Below, piece by piece: positions 51,622 to 59,847 of a stretch of 64,000 nucleotides of DNA (position 1 is the stretch's first letter; every line of letters begins with the position of its first letter). Below the pieces are notes generated by a model. The model did no database searches and was not told the origin of the DNA. It saw nothing but the letters and a program-made list of their open reading frames with translations. The stretch comes from Streptomyces violaceusniger Tu 4113 (GTDB lineage: Bacteria > Actinomycetota > Actinomycetes > Streptomycetales > Streptomycetaceae): positions 6,386,001 to 6,450,000 of the forward strand of contig NC_015957.1 of NCBI RefSeq assembly GCF_000147815.2, written 5' to 3'. The position numbers and the translations under genes were made by a program.

Positions 51622-51905
51622 TCAGCGTCGCGCTCGAGTGCTGTGCGGTGGGACGAGACGGTCGCCGGACACGAGCGTGCCGGCCTGCTTGACCTGCTGA
51701 AGCAGAGGAGAGACCTCCATGCTCTGGAGACCGGAGAGCGACCCGATGCGGTCCGAGGTGGATTCGAACAGTTCGTCGAGGTCGCGGCAGTGCGCGACGG
51801 CATGGAGGTTGTAGGGCCCGGAGACGGCCGCGGCGAAGGCTATTTCGGGTTCCCGCGCGAGTGTGCGTCCGATGTCCTTGATCGCCGTCGGGATGTCGTC
51901 AACTG
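51622..51905 (-). pseudogene. Lrp/AsnC family C-terminal fragment
   Basis: The minus strand reads PTAIKDIGRTLAREPEIAFA, AAVSGPYNLHAVAHCRDLDE and LQSMEVSPLLQQVKQAGTLV, the RAM effector domain of an Lrp/AsnC protein. The HTH half is absent; upstream sequence is Arg/Ser-rich without similarity. No proper start remains. It lies between the PP2C gene and the YCII-ECF42 block. Confidence 0.7.
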
Positions 51906-52071
51906 ACGCGGACCGGCACACGCCAACCCGGCCCCGGGAGCGGGCACCGCTCAGTCCGCGTGCACGAGCGCCGAAAAAATTTCTCGCGGCGATGTCGAGA
52001 ACCCGCGACCGGCTCCGTCCCCGAGGTGAGGGCGACCACAATGGGTCGCATCAGCACCGAGGAGAAACACC

Positions 52072-52491
52072 ATGGCCAAGTACTTGCTGCTCAAGCACTA
52101 TCGTGGCGCTCCGGCCGCGGTCAACGACGTGCCCATGGACCAGTGGGCGCCGGAGGAGGTCTCGGCGCATCTGCGGTACATGAACGACTTCGCGGCGCGG
52201 CTGGAGGGGACCGGCGAGTTCGTCGGCGGCCAGGCACTCGCCCCCGAGGGGACATGGGTGCGGTACGACGGTGAGGGGCGCCCGCCGGTCACCGACGGCC
52301 CGTTCGCCGAGACCAAGGACCTCATCGCGGGCTGGATGGTGATCGACGTCGACAGCTACGAGCGCGCCGTCGAGCTGGCCGGGGAGCTGTCGGCCGCCCC
52401 CGGGGCGGGCGGCAAGCCGATCCACGAGTGGCTCGAGCTCCGCCCGTTCCTGACCGAGCAGCCCACCGTCACGGAGTGCCCTCATCGATGA
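52072..52491 (+). CDS. YCII (DGPF-type) family protein
   Basis: 139 aa with GAGGAGAAACACC before the ATG. The YCII/DGPF motif reads PPVTDGPFAETKDLIAGWMV with the conserved Asp-Gly-Pro-Phe. Genes of this family are regularly paired with ECF42 sigma factors, and here the stop overlaps the sigma gene start by ATGA. It is a likely partner or target of that sigma factor; its biochemical role is unknown. Confidence 0.92.
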   Translation: MAKYLLLKHYRGAPAAVNDVPMDQWAPEEVSAHLRYMNDFAARLEGTGEFVGGQALAPEGTWVRYDGEGRPPVTDGPFAETKDLIAGWMVIDVDSYERAVELAGELSAAPGAGGKPIHEWLELRPFLTEQPTVTECPHR

Positions 52492-53663
52492 ACGAGGCCC
52501 TGATCCGGAGCCTCACGCCGAGCGTGCTCGCCGTCCTCGTCCGCCGCGGAGCCGACTTCGCGGCGGCCGAGGACGCCGTACAGGACGCACTGGTCGAGGC
52601 GGTCCGCGGCTGGCCGGCCGACCCTCCGCGGGATGCGAAGGGCTGGCTGGTCACCGTGGCCTGGCGCAAGTTCCTCGACGCCACCCGCTCGGATGCCGCC
52701 CGCCGCCGGCGTGAGGACCGCGTCGACGAGGAGCCGGCGCCCGGGCCCGCGCCTGCCGTGGACGACACGCTCCAGCTCTATTTCCTGTGCGCCCACCCGT
52801 CGCTGACGCCGTCGTCCGCGGTCGCGCTCACCCTGCGCGCCGTGGGCGGGCTGACCACCCGCCAGATCGCCCAGGCGTACCTGGTGCCCGAGGCGACCAT
52901 GGCGCAGCGCATCAGCCGGGCCAAACGCACCGTCTCCGACGTGCGATTCGACCAGCCCGGCGACGTCGCCACCGTGCTGCGCGTCCTCTACCTGGTCTTC
53001 AACGAGGGCTACTCCGGCGACGTCGACCTCTCCGCCGAGGCCATCCGGCTCACCCGGCAGCTCGCGGCCCGGATCGACCACCCCGAAGTGGCGGGGCTGC
53101 TCGCCCTCATGCTGCTCCACCACGCCCGGCGCGCCACCCGGACCGCGCCGGACGGCAGCCTGGTGCCGCTCGCCGAGCAGGACCGCGGCCGGTGGGACAC
53201 CGCGTCGATCGCGGAGGGCATCGAGATCCTTCAGGCGGCCCTCGCCCGCGACCGACTGGGCGAATTCCAGACCCAGGCCGCCATCGCGGCACTCCACGCC
53301 GACGCGCCCACCGTCGAGGAGACCGACTGGGTGCAGATCCCGGAGTGGTACGACGAACTCGTGCGCCTGACCGACAGCCCGGTCGTCCGGCTCAACCGCG
53401 CGGTGGCCGTCGGCGAGGCCGACGGCCCGCGCGCCGGTTTGGCCGCGCTCGCGGAGCTGAACGACTCGTCCGCGACCACTTCGAGCAGGGGGCACCCCAT
53501 GCCCCGCCACACCGCGGTGGCGGCGTACCTCCACGAGCGGGACGGCGACCTGGCGACGGCGGCACGGCTGTACGCCGAGGCGGCCCACCAGGCATCCAAC
53601 CTCGCCGAGCGCGACCACCTGACCCGCCAGGCCGCCCGGCTCAACGCCCTTCGGCGTGGCTGA
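52488..53663 (+). CDS. ECF42-type RNA polymerase sigma factor with C-terminal helical-repeat domain
   Basis: 391 aa from ATG 52488. Sigma-2 (about 10-75, VLVRRGADFAAAEDAVQDAL) and sigma-4 (about 110-165, GGLTTRQIAQAYLVPEATMA) are followed by a long C-terminal region (about 170-391) with helical repeats ending YAEAAHQASNLAERDHL. This length and layout plus the coupled YCII gene are typical of group ECF42, which lacks anti-sigma factors and is regulated through its own C-terminal domain. Confidence 0.92.
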   Translation: MNEALIRSLTPSVLAVLVRRGADFAAAEDAVQDALVEAVRGWPADPPRDAKGWLVTVAWRKFLDATRSDAARRRREDRVDEEPAPGPAPAVDDTLQLYFLCAHPSLTPSSAVALTLRAVGGLTTRQIAQAYLVPEATMAQRISRAKRTVSDVRFDQPGDVATVLRVLYLVFNEGYSGDVDLSAEAIRLTRQLAARIDHPEVAGLLALMLLHHARRATRTAPDGSLVPLAEQDRGRWDTASIAEGIEILQAALARDRLGEFQTQAAIAALHADAPTVEETDWVQIPEWYDELVRLTDSPVVRLNRAVAVGEADGPRAGLAALAELNDSSATTSSRGHPMPRHTAVAAYLHERDGDLATAARLYAEAAHQASNLAERDHLTRQAARLNALRRG

Positions 53664-53815
53664 CGAGCCGCGCCCGGACGCTTCCCGCGGCACTGGGCGC
53701 GGCCACCGTCCGACGGAGTGCCACCGTCCCACGGGGCGCTGCCGCGTGCGGAGCGTGCCGTCATCGGCGCCAAATTCCGTTGAGGCGCCGCCGTATGTCG
53801 GGGAGGGTCGGTGGC

Positions 53816-54364
53816 ATGGAGTTCTTCTGCTATCACCGCGATCGGCCCGGCTCCCTCACCTTGCGCAAGGAACTGTCGGAAGAGCACTGGTCGTACATGG
53901 ACCGGTACGCGGCGGAGATGATCGCTCGCGGCCCGACCTTCGCCGACGACGGCGATACGCCCACCGGCAGCGTGCACATCCTCGGCCTGCCGGATCCCGC
54001 CGCCGCCCGTGCGTTCGCCTTCGACGAGCCGAACTACCAGGCCGGCGCGTACCGGGACGTGCTGCTGCGACGGTGGCGCAATGTGCTGGGGCGCACGATG
54101 TGGGATTTCCCCGGCGGCCGGACCGGTGGCCATCGGTACCTGGTGCTCGGCCTCGGCTCGGGGGAAGCCGCCGACCTCGTCGTCCCGCCGGGCCGGGACG
54201 AGCTGATCGCGTACGGGCCGCTGCTGTCCGACGACGGCACCGGCTGGCTGGGTACGGCGGTGCTGCTGCGGGCCCCGGACCCGGACACGGCACGCGCCGT
54301 CCTGACCCGGGACCGGTATGCCGCCATCGAGGTCCATGACTGGGAGTTCGGCGGGCGGCGGTGA
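53816..54364 (+). CDS. YCII-related protein
   Basis: 182 aa from ATG 53816. The N-terminal half is a YCII-like ferredoxin fold (MEFFCYHRDRPGSLTLRKEL, then DGDTPTGSVHILGLPDPAAA). The C-terminal half looks like a second, diverged copy (RDELIAYGPLLSDDGTGWLG). It lies 152 bp after the ECF42 gene and may be a further member of its regulon. No catalytic role is evident. Confidence 0.78.
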   Translation: MEFFCYHRDRPGSLTLRKELSEEHWSYMDRYAAEMIARGPTFADDGDTPTGSVHILGLPDPAAARAFAFDEPNYQAGAYRDVLLRRWRNVLGRTMWDFPGGRTGGHRYLVLGLGSGEAADLVVPPGRDELIAYGPLLSDDGTGWLGTAVLLRAPDPDTARAVLTRDRYAAIEVHDWEFGGRR

Positions 54365-54506
54365 TGCCCGACGTGGCCGGCCGGTACGGGCTCGGCCGAG
54401 TGCGCCCGCTGCCGCGATGAGTTCCGGCCGGGACGCGAGTCTGTTCTGGTGACCGTCGTAGGAGGCCGTACGACGCCGCCCGGCACGAGACACCACGGAG
54501 GACACC

Positions 54507-55289
54507 ATGACGACCGCCCCGGACGACCCGACCACCGCGCTGCCCGGCCGCCCGCCCATCGTCGACCTGGCCACCTGGCAGGCCGCCCGTGACGAGCTGC
54601 TGGTCCGCGAGAAGGCCCACACCCGCGAGGGCGACGCCATCGCCGGGGCCCGCCGCCGGCTGCCGATGGTGGAGTTCGACGGGACGGTCGAGGTCGTCGG
54701 ACCGGACGGCCCGGTCCCGTTCCTGGACCTGTTCCAGGGCCGCGACGAGCTCGTGGTCTACCAGCACATGTGGCACGACGGCGCGCCGCACCAGGGGCAG
54801 TGCGAGGGCTGCACCACCACGGCCTGGCACCTGCAGGACGCCGCCTACCTCAACGCCTGCGGCGTCTCGTTCGCCATCCTGACCACGGGCCGGTGGGACG
54901 AGGTGGCCCCCTACGTCGAGTTCATGGGATACACCCAGCCCTGGTATTCGGTGCGCGAGGTGGCCGCGCCGGTCGGCGGGGACATGGGGTACCTCACCTC
55001 CTTCCTGCGCGACGGCGACCGCGTGTTCCTCACCTACTCCACGACGGGCCGTGGCAACGAGCGGGTCAACGGGTCCCTCGGCCTGCTCGACATGACGCCC
55101 TACGGCCGCCGCGAGGCGTGGGAGGACGACCCCGAGGGCTGGCCCGAGGGGCGCGGCCCGTGCTGGTCCTGGCGCACGGACGCGGACGGGAACGCCACCT
55201 GGGGCCCGACCAGTCGCCCCGTGCCGCAGTGGACCCGCCCCGGCGCGGCCCCCGTGGAGACCCTCGGCCGAAACGGCCACCACTGCTGA
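54507..55289 (+). CDS. DUF899 family (thioredoxin-fold-like) protein
   Basis: 260 aa, with GGAGGACACC before the ATG. Family features are WQAARDELLVREKAHTREGD, ELVVYQHMWHDGAP and CEGCTTTAW, with a C-terminal tail ending NGHHC. DUF899 proteins have a thioredoxin-like fold and often sit near sigma-factor or stress genes; function unproven. A stem-loop terminator follows directly, closing the YCII-ECF42 region. Confidence 0.88.
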   Translation: MTTAPDDPTTALPGRPPIVDLATWQAARDELLVREKAHTREGDAIAGARRRLPMVEFDGTVEVVGPDGPVPFLDLFQGRDELVVYQHMWHDGAPHQGQCEGCTTTAWHLQDAAYLNACGVSFAILTTGRWDEVAPYVEFMGYTQPWYSVREVAAPVGGDMGYLTSFLRDGDRVFLTYSTTGRGNERVNGSLGLLDMTPYGRREAWEDDPEGWPEGRGPCWSWRTDADGNATWGPTSRPVPQWTRPGAAPVETLGRNGHHC

Positions 55290-55322
55290 CACGCCTTCGC
55301 CGACGGCGTCGGCAAGGGCGTG
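55290..55322 (+). terminator. Hairpin terminator after the DUF899 gene
   Basis: An outer stem of CACGCCTT against AAGGGCGTG (one bulged G) encloses a GCCGAC/GTCGGC inner stem. It starts at the stop codon of the DUF899 gene. Confidence 0.7.
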
Positions 55323-55428
55323 CGGCGCCCGCGCGCCCGGTCGGTGGGCGGTTCGCCCGGAAGGTGAAGGACTCCTGGTGGGAGAGGGGCCGTCCAGGCT
55401 TGCCACTCCCACCAGGATCCGACCGGGT

Positions 55429-56343
55429 CTACCGCTTGTACGGATCCCCGTCAGGGAGCCATGCGTCCGGCGCGTGGATGCCGAAGTCGCGGGCGCCTTC
55501 CGTCAGGGCGTCCACGGTGCTCAGTACGGCCGGGCGGAGTTCGTCCCGGCGCCAGACGAGAGACCAGGTCCAGTAGACCTTCGGCCCGGCCACGGGGCGT
55601 GCGGCCAGATCGGGCGGCAGTGAAGTGGTCTGACCCTTGGGCGAGTTGAGGATGGGCCGCCTGCTCCGACGCACATGATCGAAGAACACGGGACCGGTGA
55701 TGCCGCCGTCCGTGATGCGCACCGCGGGGACGCCGGCCTCCTCGGCCAATCGCCTCGCGTAGTCGTTCCAGGACAGCCAGGTGGTGGTGTCGTCGTCCAG
55801 CAGAACGTCGGTGTCCTGGGCGCGGACCTCGCCGGTGTCCTGCCCGGCCGAGACGGCGTAGAGCCGCTCCGCGCCGATCAGTCTGGCGCTGAGTCCGAGC
55901 TTTTCCAGGTCGTCGGTGCGGATCCAGCACACCGCGAGGTCGAGGCCGCCGTCCGCGACGCGGGCGGCCTGGGCGTGGGAGGGCGCGACCCATGCGTCGA
56001 TGTGCAGGCGCGCCACGGACGCGACGCGGGCGGTCAGTTCCGGGGGCAGCCAGTTGACGTAGCCGAGCCGGACCGGTTCCGAGCCCGCGATCCTGGCGGC
56101 GCGGTTGCGGAGATCGTCGGCACGTTCGAGCAGGGCCCGGGTGTGCGGGAGCAGGGCCGCTCCGGCCGGAGTGAGGGCCACCGAACGGCGGTCGCGGTCG
56201 AAGAGCCGGACGCCGAGATCCCGTTCCAGCGACTTGATCTGCTGGGACAGCGAGGGGCCGGCGATCAGGAGCCGCTCCGCGGCCCGGCCGAAGTTCAGCT
56301 CCTCGGCCACAGCGACGAAATACCGCAACTGGCGCAGCTCCAC
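55429..56343 (-). CDS. LysR family transcriptional regulator
   Basis: 304 aa. HTH: MELRQLRYFVAVAEELNFGR, then ISQ-like region GPSLSQQIKSLERDLGVRLF; effector domain follows with ARPVAGPKVYWTWSLVWRRD late. Divergent from the SDR gene at 56645 across a 301 bp region that contains a promoter with a central palindrome, so control of that SDR and itself is the natural hypothesis. Confidence 0.9.
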   Translation of the reverse strand: MELRQLRYFVAVAEELNFGRAAERLLIAGPSLSQQIKSLERDLGVRLFDRDRRSVALTPAGAALLPHTRALLERADDLRNRAARIAGSEPVRLGYVNWLPPELTARVASVARLHIDAWVAPSHAQAARVADGGLDLAVCWIRTDDLEKLGLSARLIGAERLYAVSAGQDTGEVRAQDTDVLLDDDTTTWLSWNDYARRLAEEAGVPAVRITDGGITGPVFFDHVRRSRRPILNSPKGQTTSLPPDLAARPVAGPKVYWTWSLVWRRDELRPAVLSTVDALTEGARDFGIHAPDAWLPDGDPYKR

Positions 56344-56644
56344 GCCCGCAATGCTACCTGCGGCCGGGGCCCCGGCCGGTCCCGCCCTCGGCGGCCTCGC
56401 CCCCCCATCCGTCCACGCCCGCTCAGTGGCCTCGACGCACGGTCGGGGCGGTCTCGTATCGGGGGCATCCGTGCGACCGGCTTCCTCCCTTCTGGTAGGC
56501 GCTGCCTCCCACCGCAGGTCACAGCGGTGCCGGGGCGGGTGGGAGGCTCTTGCCCCTCTTGGTATTTTGTCGACCGGTCGTCTACGTTCATGGGGAGCCG
56601 GTCATGAACACCGGTCCGGACAACCCCCACTGGAGACAGTCACC
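56344..56644. promoter_or_regulatory. LysR/SDR divergent intergenic region with operator-like palindrome
   Basis: Plus-strand -35 TTGGTA (56559-56564) and -10 TACGTT (56583-56588) are 18 bp apart. The spacer contains the perfect 10 bp palindrome CGACCGGTCG (56571-56580). A GGAGA lies near 56632. A regulator bound at the palindrome would control SDR transcription. Confidence 0.5.
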
Positions 56645-57358
56645 ATGAGCACTCCTGACCAGAAGGTCGCCATCATCACCGGCGCGTCCCAGGGCATCGG
56701 CGCGGGCCTGGTCGAGGCCTACCGGAAGCTCGGCTACGCCGTCGTCGCGACCTCGCGCGGGATCGCTCCCTCAACGGAGCCGCAGCTCCTCACCGTCCAG
56801 GGCGACATCGCCGACCCCGCCACCGCCGAGCGGGTGGCCGGCGCCGCGACAGAGCGCTTCGGCCGCATCGACACGCTGGTCAACAACGCCGGCATCTTCG
56901 TCGCCAAGCCATTCACGGAGTACACGCGGCAGGACTACGACACGGTCACCGGCATCAACCTGAGCGGCTTCTTCCGCATCACCCAGCTCGCGGTCGAGCA
57001 GATGCTCCGTCAGGGCGGCGGGCACGTCGTCCAGATCACCACCAGCCTGGTCGACCACGCCAACTCGGCGGTCGCCTCCGTCCTGGCCTCCCTGACCAAG
57101 GGCGGACTCCAGTCGGCGACCAAGGCCCTGGCCATCGAATACGCGACCCGCGGGGTGCGCAGCAACGCCGTGTCGCTCGGCATCATCAAGACACCGATGC
57201 ACCCGGCGGACTACCACGACACCCTCGCCGCGCTCCACCCGGTCGGCCGGATGGGAGAGATCGGCGACATCGTCGACGCCGTCACCTACCTGGAGAACGC
57301 CCCCTTCGTGACCGGCGAGATCCTCCATGTCGACGGCGGCCAGAGCGCCGGCCACTGA
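56645..57358 (+). CDS. Short-chain dehydrogenase/reductase family protein lacking the catalytic tyrosine
   Basis: 237 aa from ATG 56645. The NAD(P) site TGASQGIG, the NNAG motif and C-terminal TGEILHVDGGQSAGH are standard for classical SDRs. At the active site the sequence is ASVLASLTKGG: the Lys is there but the residue four before it is Ala rather than Tyr. It is either a non-canonical SDR subgroup or an enzymatically altered protein. Divergent from a LysR regulator. Confidence 0.88.
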   Translation: MSTPDQKVAIITGASQGIGAGLVEAYRKLGYAVVATSRGIAPSTEPQLLTVQGDIADPATAERVAGAATERFGRIDTLVNNAGIFVAKPFTEYTRQDYDTVTGINLSGFFRITQLAVEQMLRQGGGHVVQITTSLVDHANSAVASVLASLTKGGLQSATKALAIEYATRGVRSNAVSLGIIKTPMHPADYHDTLAALHPVGRMGEIGDIVDAVTYLENAPFVTGEILHVDGGQSAGH

Positions 57359-57482
57359 CCCCCGGACACACCGCCCGGGCGCCGCACCCGCCGCCCGGGC
57401 ACACCCTTCCCCAAACCGTGATCCTCAGGCGTCGGCTCTCAGGCAGGCGGGCGACGCCTCACCCCCTGTCGGAGCTGACACC

Positions 57483-57863
57483 ATGAGTACTGACGTCCTG
57501 AACGACCCCCTGCACGAGGTGCTGAGCCGCTGGCAGGCCGCTTTCGACGGCCACCAGACGGACGCGATGGCCGACCTGTTCACGCCCGACGCCCTCTTCC
57601 AGGGGTTCGGGCCCGAGACGATCTCCGGCCGGGACGCGGTGCGCAGCTACTACGCGGCCGTTCCGGACTACCGCAGGGCCCATCTGGGGAATGTCCACGG
57701 CTACCGGATCGGCGAACACGTGGCCGGTGGCTTCGCCGACGTCACCTTCCGGGATCCGACGGGCTGGGAGGCCGCGGTGCATCTGTCGTTGGTCCTTCAG
57801 CGCGAGGGCGGCCGTTGGCGGATCCGTCAGTACCACGTCTCCCGCATCGTCACCGATCACTGA
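57483..57863 (+). CDS. NTF2-like/SnoaL-type protein
   Basis: 126 aa from ATG 57483. RWQAAFDGHQTDAMADLFTP, GRDAVRSYYAAVPDYRRAH and the C-terminal WRIRQYHVSRIV are typical of small NTF2-fold proteins that bind or isomerise hydrophobic substrates. It lies 124 bp after the SDR and may share its transcript. No cofactor motif, so function stays open. Confidence 0.82.
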   Translation: MSTDVLNDPLHEVLSRWQAAFDGHQTDAMADLFTPDALFQGFGPETISGRDAVRSYYAAVPDYRRAHLGNVHGYRIGEHVAGGFADVTFRDPTGWEAAVHLSLVLQREGGRWRIRQYHVSRIVTDH

Positions 57864-57951
57864 GGCGGCGGTGCCCGTAAGAGGCTGGGCCTACCAGCAG
57901 GGAGGAAGCCGATCCTGGCATTCTCCCTGGTGGCGGGCGCAGTCTGAGGCC

Positions 57952-59220
57952 ATGCAGCAGCACGTCACCGACTCCCGAGGCGTACGCCACTCACCCTGGG
58001 CCCATGTCGTACAGGCCGCCGCCGCGCTGGGGGCGGGCATGGGTGTGGGCCGTTTCGTCTACACCCCGATTCTTCCCCTGATGCACGCTCAGGTCGGGCT
58101 GTCCGCCGCGACGGGGGCGAATCTCGCCACCGCCAACTACGCCGGCTATCTGCTCGGCGCGCTCGCCGGAACCTTCCTGCCTCGGCTGGTGCGCTCCCCG
58201 GCCGTGCTGCGGAGTTGCCTGGTGGTGCTGGCGGTGTCCCTGGCCGCGATGCCATTGACCCACTCCCCCGGTGTATGGCTGCTGCTGCGGCTGTGTGCGG
58301 GCGTGGCCAGTGCGCTGATCTTCGTCATCGCCGCCGGCTCCCTGCTCAGCCATCTGCGCGACCACCCCGCCCATTTGCCCGGGTGGGCCTTCGGAGGAGT
58401 CGGGGCCGGTATCGCCCTGTCCGGCCTGCTCGTCCTCGCCCTGCGCAGCATCGCCGACTGGCAGGCCACGTGGTGGGCCTCCGCCGGGCTGACCGCGCTG
58501 CTCGCCCTTCCCGCGTGGTTCCTGCGGCCGGAACCCGCGCCCCCGTCGGTGTCCGCCACGCCCGGAGCGGAGCGGCGGGCGACCGGCCCGCGCACCCATC
58601 GGTGGTTCACCGCGCTCTTCGCGTCCTACACGCTGGAGGGCATCGGCTACATCATCGCGGGCACCTTCCTGGTGGCCGCGATCGAGCAGAGTTCTCCCGG
58701 CTGGATCGGCAGTGGTGCCTGGGTGCTGGTCGGCCTGGCGGCCATCCCGTCCTCCGCGCTGTGGGCGGGGCTGGGCCGGCGCTGGTCCCGCCCGGGCCTC
58801 CTGCTGACCGCCCTGGCCGTCCAGTCCGTCGGCATCGCCCTGCCCGCGCTGATCGGTGGAGTCGCCCCGGCGCTGATCTCCGCGGTGCTCTTCGGCGCCA
58901 CGTTCATCGGCGTGACCACGCTCGCGCTCGCGACCGGCGCGCATCTGCGCTTCCCGCGCGCGGTCGCCCTGCTGACGGCCGGGTACTCGGTGGGCCAGAT
59001 CCTCGGCCCGCTGGTCGCCACCCCTCTGCTGCGCCACGGGTACCACCAGGCCCTGATCCTCGCGGCCGTCGTCGTCCTGGCGTCCGCCGTCGCGGCAGCC
59101 CTCCTCCGGATCGGCTTCCCCCATCACATGCCCACACCCGACCCCCCGGTCGCACGCTCGGAACCCGTACCGGGCGGACCGGCCACGGCCGTCGACACCG
59201 CGAGGGCCCAGGCGGACTGA
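57952..59220 (+). CDS. MFS transporter, YbfB/YjiJ family
   Basis: 422 aa with about 12 helices, beginning AAALGAGMGVGRFVYTPILP, the family signature, then ANYAGYLLGALAGTFLPRLV. A Pro/Arg-rich loop separates the two six-helix halves near 195-220. The C-terminal tail is hydrophilic. Third plus-strand gene after the SDR and NTF2-like genes, 88 bp downstream, so it may export or import the compound they act on. Substrate unknown. Confidence 0.87.
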   Translation: MQQHVTDSRGVRHSPWAHVVQAAAALGAGMGVGRFVYTPILPLMHAQVGLSAATGANLATANYAGYLLGALAGTFLPRLVRSPAVLRSCLVVLAVSLAAMPLTHSPGVWLLLRLCAGVASALIFVIAAGSLLSHLRDHPAHLPGWAFGGVGAGIALSGLLVLALRSIADWQATWWASAGLTALLALPAWFLRPEPAPPSVSATPGAERRATGPRTHRWFTALFASYTLEGIGYIIAGTFLVAAIEQSSPGWIGSGAWVLVGLAAIPSSALWAGLGRRWSRPGLLLTALAVQSVGIALPALIGGVAPALISAVLFGATFIGVTTLALATGAHLRFPRAVALLTAGYSVGQILGPLVATPLLRHGYHQALILAAVVVLASAVAAALLRIGFPHHMPTPDPPVARSEPVPGGPATAVDTARAQAD

Positions 59221-59242
59221 CCTCCACGCGAGGCCCGCCGCC

Positions 59243-59811
59243 GTGGGCGTCACGCCCCTCATCCGGATCCGGGCGGCACCGGCCCGCCGGGCCGAGCCAT
59301 CTCGATGTCTGGACCGGCATGAGCAGGTGGCCTGCCTTTACGGCCTGATCGCTGCCCTGCTCGACCGGGTTGAGCACGAGGACGAGGAGCTGAGCGATGA
59401 GCCCGTGCTCTCGACCCCGGACGCGGTGCGGGGAATCCCAAGGCCGCCGCAGGCGAGCCGACCGACGTCGACGCGGTCCATGAGCAACTGACCGAAGTGG
59501 GTGTGCGCTATTCCGAGGACCAGGACCCGGAGCTACATGTCGTGTCGCAGTCGGCCAACGCGGCGGCGGCGTGGCTGCGCCTGCTGGCGGGGCGGAAGCT
59601 GCGTACGACGAGATACCTCGACGACGAGGACGAGGGTCTGATCCCGCCGTACGCTCCGTCGACCTTCACGCAGATCGTCGATCTCCTGGCCTGGACTCGA
59701 TCCGGCCAGGTGTACGCCCACTGGGACGATGCCCTCACCTCTCCCGAATGGTGCGATCTTCCGGCCGCGACGGGCGAGCTGCGGGCGATGCACCTGGAGA
59801 GCACGGCCTGA
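59243..59811 (+). pseudogene. Hypothetical gene split by a one-base frameshift
   Basis: The first frame reads RHEQVACLYGLIAALLDRVE, HEDEELSDEPVLSTPDAV; the continuation, in the next frame, is NPKAAAGEPTDVDAVHEQLT and then VGVRYSEDQDPELHVVSQSA to a TGA at 59811. The switch is at a G-run near 59430 (GCGGGGAAT); adding one G restores a continuous protein of about 165 residues. Without this, only the 104 aa piece from GTG 59497 is open. Family not recognised. Confidence 0.5.
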
Positions 59812-59847
59812 CGGCCATCCCTCGGGAGAGGGATCGGCGGGTGCACA

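Noticed and set aside
49080..51803. A 907-codon open frame on the minus strand opposite the PP2C gene
   Set aside because: Typical antisense shadow of a high-GC gene: no family motifs, low-complexity Gly/Arg/Val composition, and the plus strand has a fully motif-supported protein.
57359..57482. GC-rich repeated CCCGGGC stretches after the SDR stop as a terminator
   Set aside because: The arms are direct as much as inverted repeats and no single stable stem stands out.
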